Shown here piece by piece: positions 44,452 through 52,666 of a DNA stretch of 64,000 nucleotides. This DNA is from Rhodospirillales bacterium. GTDB taxonomy: Bacteria; Pseudomonadota; Alphaproteobacteria; Rhodospirillales; Shumkoniaceae. Where the stretch lies: assembly GCA_018432935.1 (NCBI GenBank), contig JAHDSF010000006.1, positions 248,001 to 312,000 on the forward strand, in the 5' to 3' direction. Positions within the stretch are counted from its first letter, which is position 1; each line of letters opens with the position of its first letter. The position numbers were made by a program, and so were the translations under genes. The notes beneath the pieces are model-generated. The model was not told where the DNA came from, ran no database searches, and was given only the letters and a program-made list of their open reading frames with translations.

Positions 44452-45177
44452 GTGTTCCACAAGATCGAACGATCCACCGCAAGCGAGGCGATCCGCGATC
44501 AGATCCTGGCGGCGATCGAGGCTGGCGACCTCAAGCCGGGGCAGCGGGTCCCTACCGAGCGCGAGCTGGTCGAGCTGTTCCAGGTCAGCCGCCCCGCGCT
44601 GCGGGAAGGCTTGAAGGCCCTCGTCTTCACCGGGGTGCTCGAGAGGCGCGGCGGCCGTGGCACCTACGTTGCCGAGCGTCTCCACAACTCCATCTTGCGC
44701 GCCTCCATCCGGCTGGTGCCCATGCGCCGGGTGGAGGAGGCGATCGAGATCATCGAAGCGAGGCGCGGCATCGAATGCGAGCTGGCGCGGCTGGCGGCGG
44801 TCCGCCGCACCGAGGAGGACTTGGCCGCGATGCGGCAGGTGCTCGATCTCCTCGCGGTCTGCGCGCAAGACAGCCCGGAGCGCGCGAAGCTCGACTTCGA
44901 TTTCCATTCCGCCCTCGGCGCTGCCGCGCACAGCGGCATCCTGCATTCCTTGCAGATGTCGCTGGCGCAGAAGGTGCTGGCGGTGATGCGTAGAGGCATC
45001 TACCGCCCGAACGTCGACAAGGCGGGCCATCGGGAACACGTCGCCATCTTCGACGCCGTGCGCGAGGGCGACGGCGAAATCGCGGCGAGGATCATGAACG
45101 GTCACCTGGCGGCGCTGGAGCAGAGGGTTCGCGACGGCACCGGGGACGGGGCGTTCGAGCCCGCACCACCAGGCTGA
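44452..45177 (+). CDS. GntR/FadR-type regulator (FCD domain) of TRAP system 2
   Basis: A 241-residue regulator. The winged helix comprises ASEAIRDQILAAIEAGDLKPGQRVPTE and VSRPALREGLKALVFTGVLERRGGRGTYV; the FCD effector domain (about 85-225) has the metal-binding pattern DFDFHSALG and HREHVAIFDAV...MNGHLAALE. FCD members bind carboxylate-type ligands. No ATG is near; the GTG at 44452 is preferred, with GTG codons at 44425, 44443 and 44446 as alternatives. It lies 119 bp upstream of a dctP gene on the same strand, its probable target. Confidence 0.85.
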   Translation: MFHKIERSTASEAIRDQILAAIEAGDLKPGQRVPTERELVELFQVSRPALREGLKALVFTGVLERRGGRGTYVAERLHNSILRASIRLVPMRRVEEAIEIIEARRGIECELARLAAVRRTEEDLAAMRQVLDLLAVCAQDSPERAKLDFDFHSALGAAAHSGILHSLQMSLAQKVLAVMRRGIYRPNVDKAGHREHVAIFDAVREGDGEIAARIMNGHLAALEQRVRDGTGDGAFEPAPPG

Positions 45178-45296
45178 AGCCTTCGGGGCACGGCGGAGAG
45201 GCAGGCCGACCGTGTCCCACCCCAGGGGCCGGCAGCCTGCGGTTCCGCCGGTTCCTGATCTGCAAACTCGAAATGCCACGGAAAGAGGAGCGTTCA

Positions 45297-46283
45297 ATGA
45301 AGAAGCTGATCTGCATGGCCGCCCTGGCGGCGGCATACGTCTGCGGTACCGCCGCGGCGGCGGACAAGTTCACGATGCGCGTCGCGCACTACTTCCCGCC
45401 CAGCCATCCTGCGCACAAAACCCTCGAGTTCCTGAAGGCGAACGTCGAGAAGGACAGCCAGGGCAAGCTCGAGGTGCTGGTGTTCCCGAACAGCCAGCTC
45501 GGCAACGAGGAAACCTTCATCGACTCGATCAAGCGTGGCATCGTTCAGATGGCGGTCTCGGGCGGGCTGGTGAAGAAGGACGAGATCAAGCTCGCCCTGG
45601 TCGAGCCGCCGTTCGTGTTCGAGACTTGGAAGCAGGTGAAAGCCGCCTATACCGGTCCGATCGGCAAGAAGATCGTCGGCGACTACACCAAGAAGACCGG
45701 CGTCATGATCGTCGGCTACTCGGTCAACGGCTTCCGCGAGGTGTCGTGCAACTTCCCGCTGGAGAGCATGGCCGATTTCAAGAAGATGAAGATCCGGGTA
45801 CCCACCAACGAGATCTACGTCAAGATGTTCGAGGGCTTCGGAACCACCACGGTCATGATGCCGATGGGCGAGATCTACACCGCCCTCGAGACCAAGGTGG
45901 TGGACGGCCAGGATAATCCATACTCCACCGTCAAGGCGGCGGCCTGGTTCGAGGTTCAGAAGTACATCCTGGAGTCGCGCCACATGTTCGTGGCGAACCC
46001 GTGGTTGGTAAACAAGAAGTTCTTCGACGGGCTGCCGGCCGACCTCCAGAAGGTCTTCATGGACAACGTGGACAAGGCGATCGACTACAACTGGAAGATC
46101 TCCGAGGAGGACGATCTCGAGTCCAAGAAGTTCATGGAATCGAAGGGCATCAAGATCATCGTCCCGAGCGATCAGATGCGCCAGCAGATGAAGGATTCCC
46201 TGAAAGGGTTCTACGACTGGTACTACAACCTGATTCCGGGCTCGAAAGAAATCATCGCCGAGATGGAAGCTCTTCCGAGGTGA
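45297..46283 (+). CDS. TRAP transporter periplasmic binding protein (system 2, DctP family)
   Basis: A 328-residue solute-binding protein with a signal peptide (MKKLICMAALAAAYVCGTAAAA). It shows the standard features FTMRVAHYFPPSHPAHKTL, KIRVPTNEIYVKMFEGFG with the carboxylate-binding Arg167, and EIYTALETKVVDGQDNPYST. It should bind a carboxylate such as a C4-dicarboxylate or sugar acid. GAAAGAGGAGCG precedes the ATG. First of a dctP-dctQ-dctM operon behind a GntR gene. Confidence 0.92.
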   Translation: MKKLICMAALAAAYVCGTAAAADKFTMRVAHYFPPSHPAHKTLEFLKANVEKDSQGKLEVLVFPNSQLGNEETFIDSIKRGIVQMAVSGGLVKKDEIKLALVEPPFVFETWKQVKAAYTGPIGKKIVGDYTKKTGVMIVGYSVNGFREVSCNFPLESMADFKKMKIRVPTNEIYVKMFEGFGTTTVMMPMGEIYTALETKVVDGQDNPYSTVKAAAWFEVQKYILESRHMFVANPWLVNKKFFDGLPADLQKVFMDNVDKAIDYNWKISEEDDLESKKFMESKGIKIIVPSDQMRQQMKDSLKGFYDWYYNLIPGSKEIIAEMEALPR

Positions 46284-46356
46284 CGTGATTCGGGGGGCGG
46301 GCCCTCGCGGTCCGCCCCCGCCCTCCGTCAAGTGCGAATCCAATGCGGGGCTCGAT

Positions 46357-46839
46357 ATGAAAGCGGTACTCGACCGGGCCGGCGACGCCTACAAGGTCCT
46401 GCTCGCGTCCACGCTCGGCACGATGGTCACGATCGTCTTCGTGAACGTCGTCCTGCGCAAGTTCTTCCATTCCGGGATCTCGTTCACGGAAGAGGCCCTG
46501 CGCTACCTGTTCGTCTGGATGTCGTATCTCGGCATCGTCGCCGCCTACAAGAGCAACAGCCACATCCGCGTCACCCTGCTGGTCGATCTCCTGCCGCCGA
46601 AGGGCAAGGCGGCCCTGAGCGCGGCGATGAACCTGATCATGCTGTACGGCTTGTGGTTCTGCCTTGACGGCGCCTTCGTCTACATCGAGGCCAACGCCGG
46701 GACATACGGCGAGTTGCTGAAAATTCCCTACTACCTGGTCATCCTTTCGCTGGTCTTCGCCTGCCTCGGGATGGGCTTCCTGATGCTGTGCGAGCTGGTC
46801 CAGCAGGCCGGTCTGCTGCTGGGGCGGGAGAAGCGCTGA
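46357..46839 (+). CDS. TRAP transporter small permease (system 2, DctQ family)
   Basis: A 160-residue, four-helix membrane protein. VFVNVVLRKFFHSGISFTEE after the first helix and SNSHIRVTLLVDLLPPKGK are typical DctQ signatures. The ATG at 46357 is favoured because the 24 codons upstream are Pro-rich, non-membrane sequence. Its stop overlaps the start of the large permease (TGATG). Confidence 0.88.
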   Translation: MKAVLDRAGDAYKVLLASTLGTMVTIVFVNVVLRKFFHSGISFTEEALRYLFVWMSYLGIVAAYKSNSHIRVTLLVDLLPPKGKAALSAAMNLIMLYGLWFCLDGAFVYIEANAGTYGELLKIPYYLVILSLVFACLGMGFLMLCELVQQAGLLLGREKR

Positions 46840-48116
46840 TGGAATTCTTCGTCTTCCTCGGCTCCTTGTTCGCGCTGCTGTTCACCGGCATCCCGATCGC
46901 CCTGGCCCTGATGCTGTGCGCCATCATCATGATGGGCTACATGGGTCTCGACGACACCATGATCCTCGCCCAGCAGATGGTCGACGGCACGTCGAACTAC
47001 ATCCTGACCGCGATTCCGTTCTTCATCCTGGCCGGCGAGATCATGCATCACGGCGGCATCTCGGCCCGCCTCGTCAAGTTCGCCGAGCTCGTGGTCGGTA
47101 GCGCCCGCGGCGGCCTCGGCTACGTCACCATCCTCGCCAGCATCCTGTTCGCCGGGCTGTCCGGGGTGGCGATCGCGGACGTATCCGCCATCGGCAGCAT
47201 CCTGATTCCGCTGATGGCGGCAGCCGGCTATCGCAAGGACCGCTCGACCGGCCTGGTCTGCGCCAGCTCGCTCATGGCCCCCATCATCCCACCCAGCCTG
47301 CCCCTGATTGTGCTCGGCGTCACCGTCGAACTCTCGATCGGCAAGCTCTTCATGGCCGGCATCTTTCCCGGCCTGTTCCTGGGGCTGTGCCTGATGGCGG
47401 TGTGGTTCATCATGGTGCGGAAGGACGGCTACACCCAGGCGGCGCGGGTGCCGAAGGAGGAAGTTGTCCCGATCATCGTCAATGCCGTGCCCGCGATGAT
47501 GATGCCCGTAATCATTATCTTCGGCATCCGGTTCGGCTACTTCACCCCGACCGAGGGCGGCGCGGTGGCCGCGGTCTACGCCTTCGCGGTGGCAATGGTT
47601 ATCCATCGCGAGATGTCGCTTCGGATGATGCTGGACGTCCTCTACAACGCGGCCCGGGGCGCGGCGACCGTCATGTTCATCGTGACTACGGCCTACACCA
47701 TAGGCTGGCTGGTCACCATGGCCCAGGTGCCGCAGCAGCTGATCGCCATGTTCAAGGACCTGACGGGCAGTCCGCTGCTCCTGTTGCTCACCCTCAACGT
47801 GATGCTCCTGTTCCTCGGCATGGTGCTGGATTTGACTCCGATCATCCTGATCTTCGCCCCGGTCATCTATCCGCTGATCCTGGCGGCGAAGATCGATCCC
47901 TACTACTTCGCGATCGTGATGGTCCTGAACCTGTGCATCGGCCTGCTCACGCCGCCGGTGGGGACGGTGCTCTACGTCGGGTGCTCGGTCAGCAAGCTGA
48001 AGATCGGCGAGGTGGTGCGCGGGATGTGGCCGTTCCTTCTGGTCGAGGCGGTGGTCCTGATCCTGTTCATCGTGTTCCCGCAGCTGATCACGGTGCCGAT
48101 GAAGCTGCTGAGCTGA
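46839..48116 (+). CDS. TRAP transporter large permease (system 2, DctM family)
   Basis: A 425-residue permease with about twelve helices: LLFTGIPIALALMLC, AIPFFILAGEIMHHGG, GLSGVAIADVSAIGSILIP, MAPIIPPSLPLIVLGV, YFTPTEGGAVAAVYA and LTPPVGTVLYVGCSVSK. This is the classic DctM set. It overlaps dctQ by one base and ends 20 bp before the convergent radical SAM gene. Confidence 0.92.
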   Translation: MEFFVFLGSLFALLFTGIPIALALMLCAIIMMGYMGLDDTMILAQQMVDGTSNYILTAIPFFILAGEIMHHGGISARLVKFAELVVGSARGGLGYVTILASILFAGLSGVAIADVSAIGSILIPLMAAAGYRKDRSTGLVCASSLMAPIIPPSLPLIVLGVTVELSIGKLFMAGIFPGLFLGLCLMAVWFIMVRKDGYTQAARVPKEEVVPIIVNAVPAMMMPVIIIFGIRFGYFTPTEGGAVAAVYAFAVAMVIHREMSLRMMLDVLYNAARGAATVMFIVTTAYTIGWLVTMAQVPQQLIAMFKDLTGSPLLLLLTLNVMLLFLGMVLDLTPIILIFAPVIYPLILAAKIDPYYFAIVMVLNLCIGLLTPPVGTVLYVGCSVSKLKIGEVVRGMWPFLLVEAVVLILFIVFPQLITVPMKLLS

Positions 48117-48136
48117 GGGTTCGGGCGTCGGCGACG

Positions 48137-49228
48137 TCAGGCGGCGATCCGCACCGGCATCCGCCGACGCCCCCAGGACCCGGGCCGCGCCTCGAAGACG
48201 CCCGCGCACCGGGCGCCGCAGCGGCGGCAGCGACCCTCGGCGTCGAGATTCCAGCTCGACAGCTGGTACCAGTCGCGGCCGATCAGGAGCTCGCCGCAGG
48301 CGTGGCAGTAGGTGCTGTCGTACTCGGGGTCGTGGACGTTGCCCACGTACGCGTAGCGCAGGCCGTTCCGGCGGGCGATCTCGCGGGCACGGCGCAGGGT
48401 GGCGGGCGGCGTGTGGGGCTTGTCGGTCATTTTCCAGTCGGGGTGGAAGGCCGAGAAGTGGACCGGCACGTCCGCGCCCAGCTCGCCGGCGACCCAGCTC
48501 GTGAGCTCTTCCAGTTCGGCCTCGGAATCGTTCTCGCCGGGGATCAGGAGGGTGGTGATCTCGAACCACACGTTCGTCTCGCGCTTGAGATAGACCAGCG
48601 TCTCCTTCACCGGTTCCAGCGCTCCGGTGCAGATCTTGCGGTAGAACGCCTCGGTGAACGCCTTGAGGTCGACGTTGGCGGCGTCCATGTGGCGGTAGAA
48701 CTCGACCCGCGGCTCGGCGCAGACATAGCCGGCGGTTACCGCCACCGTGTGGACCCCCAGCGCGTGGCAGGCCTGGGCCACGTCGACCGCGTACTCGTGG
48801 AAAATGACGGGATCGTTGTAGGTGAACGCGACGCTGCGGCAGCCGGCCCGCATCGCGGCTTCCGCGATCGCCTCGGGCGAGGCCCGGTCGCTCAGGCGGT
48901 CGAACTCGCGGGCCTTGCTGATCCCCCAGTTCTGGCAGAAGGCGCAGGTGAGGTTGCACCCGGCGGTGCCGAACGACAGGATCGGCGTTCCCGGCAGGAA
49001 GTGGTTCAGCGGCTTCTTTTCGACCGGGTCGACGCAGAAGCCGCTCGAGCGTCCGTAGGTGGTCAGCCTTATCGATTGGCCGTCGCTGGCCCGCACGAAG
49101 CACAAGCCCCGTTGCCCGGCGTGCAACTTGCAGTGGCGGGGGCAGACGTCGCAACGGATGCGCCCGTCGCCGAGATCGGTCCAGAAGCGGCCGGGATGGG
49201 CGCCCGCCAGCGTCTCCTGCAGGTCCAT
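48137..49228 (-). CDS. amrS: AmmeMemoRadiSam system radical SAM enzyme
   Basis: A 363-residue radical SAM enzyme. The [4Fe-4S] motif is Cys91, Cys95, Cys98 in GTAGCNLTCAFCQNWGIS. A four-Cys N-terminal region (CDVCPRHCKLHAGQRGLC, Cys26 to Cys43) precedes it, and a C-terminal pair of C-x2-C motifs (CHACGELL, CRRCGARC) looks like a zinc ribbon. This is the architecture of the AmmeMemoRadiSam family, whose substrate is unknown. It is divergent from the fused MEMO-AMMECR1 gene, with a 68-bp shared promoter region. The longer antisense frame is not coding. Confidence 0.93.
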   Translation of the reverse strand: MDLQETLAGAHPGRFWTDLGDGRIRCDVCPRHCKLHAGQRGLCFVRASDGQSIRLTTYGRSSGFCVDPVEKKPLNHFLPGTPILSFGTAGCNLTCAFCQNWGISKAREFDRLSDRASPEAIAEAAMRAGCRSVAFTYNDPVIFHEYAVDVAQACHALGVHTVAVTAGYVCAEPRVEFYRHMDAANVDLKAFTEAFYRKICTGALEPVKETLVYLKRETNVWFEITTLLIPGENDSEAELEELTSWVAGELGADVPVHFSAFHPDWKMTDKPHTPPATLRRAREIARRNGLRYAYVGNVHDPEYDSTYCHACGELLIGRDWYQLSSWNLDAEGRCRRCGARCAGVFEARPGSWGRRRMPVRIAA

Positions 49229-49260
49229 GTTTCGTCCCTTTACAGCGAAAGCAGCGGATT

Positions 49261-49276
49261 CTAACTCTAGAGATAG
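49261..49276. promoter_or_regulatory. Near-perfect palindrome in the AmmeMemoRadiSam divergent promoter
   Basis: CTAACTCTAGAGATAG is self-complementary except at positions 4 and 13. It sits in the middle of the 68-bp gap between amrS and the fused amrB-amrA gene, so one protein bound here could control both. It also contains AT-rich -10-like sequence, so it may simply be part of overlapping promoters. Confidence 0.4.
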
Positions 49277-49296
49277 GCGAAAAGGAGGCATGCACC

Positions 49297-50724
49297 ATGG
49301 TCGCGGTCCGTCGCCCGGCGGTGGCCGGCGCGTTCTACCCCAGCGATCCGGCCGAGCTGGAAAGCGTGGTGCGACGCTACCTGAGCGAGGTCCCTTCGAC
49401 ACCTCGGGCAGTTCCGCCGAAGGCAATCATCGCCCCCCATGCCGGCTATGTCTACTCGGGCCCGGTGGCGGCGACCGCCTACGCCCGCGTTGCTCCGCTC
49501 AAGGGGCGCGTCCGGCGCATCATCCTGCTCGGCCCCTCGCACCGGGTGCCGCTGCGGGGCCTCGCGGCGAGCGAGGCCGGCTCGTACGAGACGCCGCTCG
49601 GCCGGGTGCCGATCGATCGGGATGCCGTCGCCGCCGCCCTGAAGCTGCCGCAGGTTAAGGCGTTCGAGGCCGGCCACACGGCGGAACACAGCCTGGAAGT
49701 GCACCTGCCGTTCCTCCAGGTCGCGCTGGGGGACTTCTCGCTGGTGCCCCTGGTGGTGGGCGACGCCTCGGCGGCCGAGGTCGCCGAGGTGCTGGACCTC
49801 CTGTGGGGCGGCGACGAGACGCTGATCGTCGTCAGCTCGGACCTTTCCCATTACCTCGACTACGAGGCCTGCCGACAGCTCGACGCGGCCACCACCCGTG
49901 CCGTCGAGAGCCTGGACGGGAAGGCGCTTGGCCGCGAACAGGCGTGCGGCCGGATCCCGATCGCCGGCCTGCTGCTCAGCGCCCGCCGCCGCGGCCTCGT
50001 GGTCGCCACCCTTGACGTGCGCAACTCGGGCGATACCGCGGGGCCGCGCGACCGCGTGGTCGGCTACGGCTCGTGGGCCTTCGTCGAGGCGGGGGGCGAG
50101 GCGGCGTTCGAGGCACGCACCCGGGAGCTGCTGGTCCGCCACGGTCCGACGCTTCTGCACGTCGCCGCCGCCTCGATCGAGCACGGGCTCGGGTCGGGGA
50201 GGCCGCTGCCGGTCGCGCTCGCCGACCACGCACCGGAGCTGCGCGAGGACGGCGCCTCGTTCGTGACCCTGAAGAAGGGCGACCGGCTGCGCGGCTGCAT
50301 CGGCTCGTTCGCCGCCCGTCGTCCGCTTGTCGTCGACGCGGCCGAGAACGGGTTTGCCGCCGCCTTCCGCGATCCCCGCTTCAGGCCGCTGACCCGCGGC
50401 GAGCTGCCCGACGTGGCGCTGTCGATCTCGGTGCTCAGCCCGGCCCGTCCCCTGCGCTTCGCCGACCAGGCCGACCTGCTGGCCCAGCTGCGGCCGGGCC
50501 GCGACGGCCTGATCATCGAGGACGACCACAAGCGGGCGCTGTTCCTGCCGGTGGTGTGGGAGCAGATCCCCGAGCCGGCGCTGTTCCTCGAGCATCTCAA
50601 GGCCAAGGCCGGGATGGCGCGCGACCACTGGTCGCCGCGTTTCCAGGCGTGGCGGTTCGTCGCCGAGGAAATCTACGCCGCCGATCTTCCCGATCCGGGC
50701 GCGATCTGGACCGGCGCGGGGTGA
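49297..50724 (+). CDS. amrB-amrA: Fused MEMO-AMMECR1 protein (AmmeMemoRadiSam B and A)
   Basis: A 475-residue fusion. Residues 1-270 are the MEMO domain: AVAGAFYPSDPAEL, IAPHAGYVYSGPVAA (His48), LLGPSHRVPL (His82), EHSLEVHLPFLQ, VSSDLSHYLDY and ACGRIPIAGLL (Cys217). His48, His82 and Cys217 match the His-His-Cys metal ligands of human MEMO1. Residues about 285-470 are AMMECR1, with the invariant LRGCIGSF (331-338). The two proteins are separate in many organisms. No linker gap or frameshift is visible. GGAGGCATGCACC precedes the ATG at 49297. Confidence 0.92.
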   Translation: MVAVRRPAVAGAFYPSDPAELESVVRRYLSEVPSTPRAVPPKAIIAPHAGYVYSGPVAATAYARVAPLKGRVRRIILLGPSHRVPLRGLAASEAGSYETPLGRVPIDRDAVAAALKLPQVKAFEAGHTAEHSLEVHLPFLQVALGDFSLVPLVVGDASAAEVAEVLDLLWGGDETLIVVSSDLSHYLDYEACRQLDAATTRAVESLDGKALGREQACGRIPIAGLLLSARRRGLVVATLDVRNSGDTAGPRDRVVGYGSWAFVEAGGEAAFEARTRELLVRHGPTLLHVAAASIEHGLGSGRPLPVALADHAPELREDGASFVTLKKGDRLRGCIGSFAARRPLVVDAAENGFAAAFRDPRFRPLTRGELPDVALSISVLSPARPLRFADQADLLAQLRPGRDGLIIEDDHKRALFLPVVWEQIPEPALFLEHLKAKAGMARDHWSPRFQAWRFVAEEIYAADLPDPGAIWTGAG

Positions 50725-50740
50725 CTACCCCATCTGCGTC

Positions 50741-50815
50741 ATGGCCGGGCCGGCTGCGCCGATCCACGTCAGGATGCGCGGGCGCCGGTTCGGCCGCCCG
50801 GTCAGTCGAGTGACT
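50741..50815. repeat. Degenerate intergenic palindrome copy
   Basis: ATGGCCGGGCCGGCTGCGCC followed by GATCCACGTC resembles the elements at 10249-10331 and 5438-5508 (GCCGGGC core plus CCACG). It lies in the 109-bp gap between the fused MEMO gene and the cysQ-like gene. It is more degenerate than the other two copies. Confidence 0.35.
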
Positions 50816-50833
50816 CAGCAACGGAGGCAAGTC

Positions 50834-51607
50834 TTGACAGTCGGACTTTCGCGCGATCTGGTCGAGCAGATCGTCAGGATCTCGGTCGCGGCGGGCGACG
50901 AGATCATGAAGATCTACAACAGCGGCTTCACGGTGGAATCGAAGGACGACCGCTCGCCCGTCACCGCCGCCGACCGTGCGGCCGAGGACCTCATCACCCG
51001 GGCCATCCTGCAGACTACCGATGCCTTCCCGATCGTCGGCGAGGAGGCGGTCTCTGAAGGCCGCATTCCCGACGTCGCCGGCACCCCGTTCTGGCTGGTC
51101 GACCCGCTGGACGGCACCAAGGAGTTCATCAACCACCGCGACGAGTTCACCGTCAACATCGCCCTGGTCGACGAGCGGCGCCCGGTGCTGGGTGTGGTCC
51201 ACGTGCCGGCCAAGGGCGAGACCTACGTCGGCAGCCCGTTCGGCGCCTTCGTGCGTCGCGGCAAGGGTGAACCCCGCGCCATCGCCTGCCGCCCGACCCC
51301 GGAGAAGGGGCTGATCGCGGTCGCCAGCCGGTCGCACCGGAGCCCCGCGGTCGACGACTATCTGGCCCGTTTCGACATCGCGGAATCGATCAGCGCCGGC
51401 AGCTCGATCAAGTTCTGCCTGGTCGCCGAGGGCAAGGCCGACCTTTACCCGCGCTTTGGCCGCACCATGGAATGGGATACCGCTGCCGGCCACGCCGTGC
51501 TGCGCCATGCCGGTGGCGAGGTGGTGCTGGTGGACGGAAGCGAGTTCCGCTACGCCAAGCCCGGGTTCGAGAACCCCGACTTCATCGCCCGCTCGCGCCC
51601 GGCGTAG
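50834..51607 (+). CDS. cysQ: 3'(2'),5'-bisphosphate nucleotidase CysQ-like
   Basis: A 257-residue inositol-monophosphatase-superfamily enzyme. Metal-binding motifs are VGEEAVSEG (Glu), WLVDPLDGTKEFINH (DP-x-D-G-T) and GRTMEWDTAAGHAVLRHAGG (W-D). The KEFINHRDEFTVNIALV stretch is typical of CysQ, which hydrolyses PAP from sulfate assimilation. The start is a TTG at 50834 with GGAGG seven bases upstream; ATG codons upstream lie in the palindrome and have no ribosome-binding site. Confidence 0.88.
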   Translation: MTVGLSRDLVEQIVRISVAAGDEIMKIYNSGFTVESKDDRSPVTAADRAAEDLITRAILQTTDAFPIVGEEAVSEGRIPDVAGTPFWLVDPLDGTKEFINHRDEFTVNIALVDERRPVLGVVHVPAKGETYVGSPFGAFVRRGKGEPRAIACRPTPEKGLIAVASRSHRSPAVDDYLARFDIAESISAGSSIKFCLVAEGKADLYPRFGRTMEWDTAAGHAVLRHAGGEVVLVDGSEFRYAKPGFENPDFIARSRPA

Positions 51608-51682
51608 GCGGCATCCCCGTTTCTCCTTCTCCGCGAGCCCCGGTCGCGATAGCATCAAAGAATTGGTGCCCGGGGAGGGGAA

Positions 51683-52648
51683 GTGTTCACCGCGCTGAAG
51701 TGCAGGCGGCCGTGGGCGGCAACCGTGATTGCCGTCCTTCTCGGCCCCGGCATAACCATGCTGTACCTCGGCAAGGGACGTGCCTGGCTGGTTTACCTGG
51801 CGGCCGGGCTGTTGCCGCTTCCGCCCCTGCTGCTGCTGATCCACGTCGGCCTTCTTCCGGTCGGGCCCGAGCCCGTGTTCGCGGTCCTGGGGTTCGGCAT
51901 CTGGCTGTTCGGGATCGTCCACGCCTGGCAGGCGGCGCGAGGGCTGGCCGGAAGGCTCCCCGAGGTCTGGTTCGCCCGCTGGCACTGGCTGGCCGCCATG
52001 ATCGCCGTCCCCTGGGCCGCGGCCACGCTGTTCAAGGCCTTCGCCTGGCAGCCCTTCGACATTGCGAGCGCCTCGATGGTGCCGACGCTGATGCCGGGGG
52101 ACACCTTCTTCGTCGCGAAGGCGGCGTACGGGTATTCCCGTTACTCGATGCCCTTCGACCTTCCGCTCTTCGCCGGACGGGTCTTCGCCAAGGCACCCGA
52201 GCCCGGCGACGTGGTCGTCTTCCGCCTCCCCAAGGAGCCGCACGTCGCCTTCGTCAAGCGCATCGTCGCCGGCCCCGGCGAACAGGTCCGGTTGCGCAAC
52301 GGCGTCCTGCACATCAACGGCGTTCCGGTCGACCGCAAGGCAGTCGGGGAGTTTTCTTTGCCCGACGGCGAGGGAGGAGTCCGCCAATATCGAAAGTACA
52401 TTGAGATCCTGCCCAACGGGCGGTGGTACGACATCGCCGAAACCACCGATTCCGGGCCGCTCGACAACACGGAGACCTTCGTTGTCCCCGACGGCCACTG
52501 GTTCGTGCTGGGCGACAGCCGCGACTCCTCGATGGACAGCCGCGTGCTCTCGGAGGTCGGGTACGTCCCCGAGGAGAACCTGGTCGGCCGGATAAGCTGG
52601 GTCTACTGGAACAGCCGGTCCAGGAGGCTCGTGTTCCTGGACCGGTAG
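51683..52648 (+). CDS. lepB: Signal peptidase I with extended N-terminal membrane region
   Basis: A 321-residue type I signal peptidase. The catalytic Ser131 is in IASASMVPTLMPGD and Lys192 in VAFVKRIVAGPGEQ, with the box-E motif FVLGDSRDSSMDSR near the C-terminus. Before the catalytic domain there are three or more hydrophobic segments (residues 12-30, 34-60, 64-85, 100-118), which is more than the usual one or two. The protein may thus be a paralogue of the housekeeping LepB. The start is a GTG at 51683 behind GGGGAGGGG. Confidence 0.85.
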   Translation: MFTALKCRRPWAATVIAVLLGPGITMLYLGKGRAWLVYLAAGLLPLPPLLLLIHVGLLPVGPEPVFAVLGFGIWLFGIVHAWQAARGLAGRLPEVWFARWHWLAAMIAVPWAAATLFKAFAWQPFDIASASMVPTLMPGDTFFVAKAAYGYSRYSMPFDLPLFAGRVFAKAPEPGDVVVFRLPKEPHVAFVKRIVAGPGEQVRLRNGVLHINGVPVDRKAVGEFSLPDGEGGVRQYRKYIEILPNGRWYDIAETTDSGPLDNTETFVVPDGHWFVLGDSRDSSMDSRVLSEVGYVPEENLVGRISWVYWNSRSRRLVFLDR

Positions 52649-52666
52649 GCGGACGACGCGGCTCGG

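Noticed and set aside
46731..49298. An 855-codon minus-strand frame across TRAP system 2 and amrS
   Set aside because: It overlaps real genes on both strands and has shadow-type composition; the true minus-strand gene here is amrS in another frame.
50741..50833. ATG-led extensions of the cysQ-like gene
   Set aside because: They lie in a palindromic spacer with no ribosome-binding site; the TTG at 50834 has GGAGG at ideal spacing.
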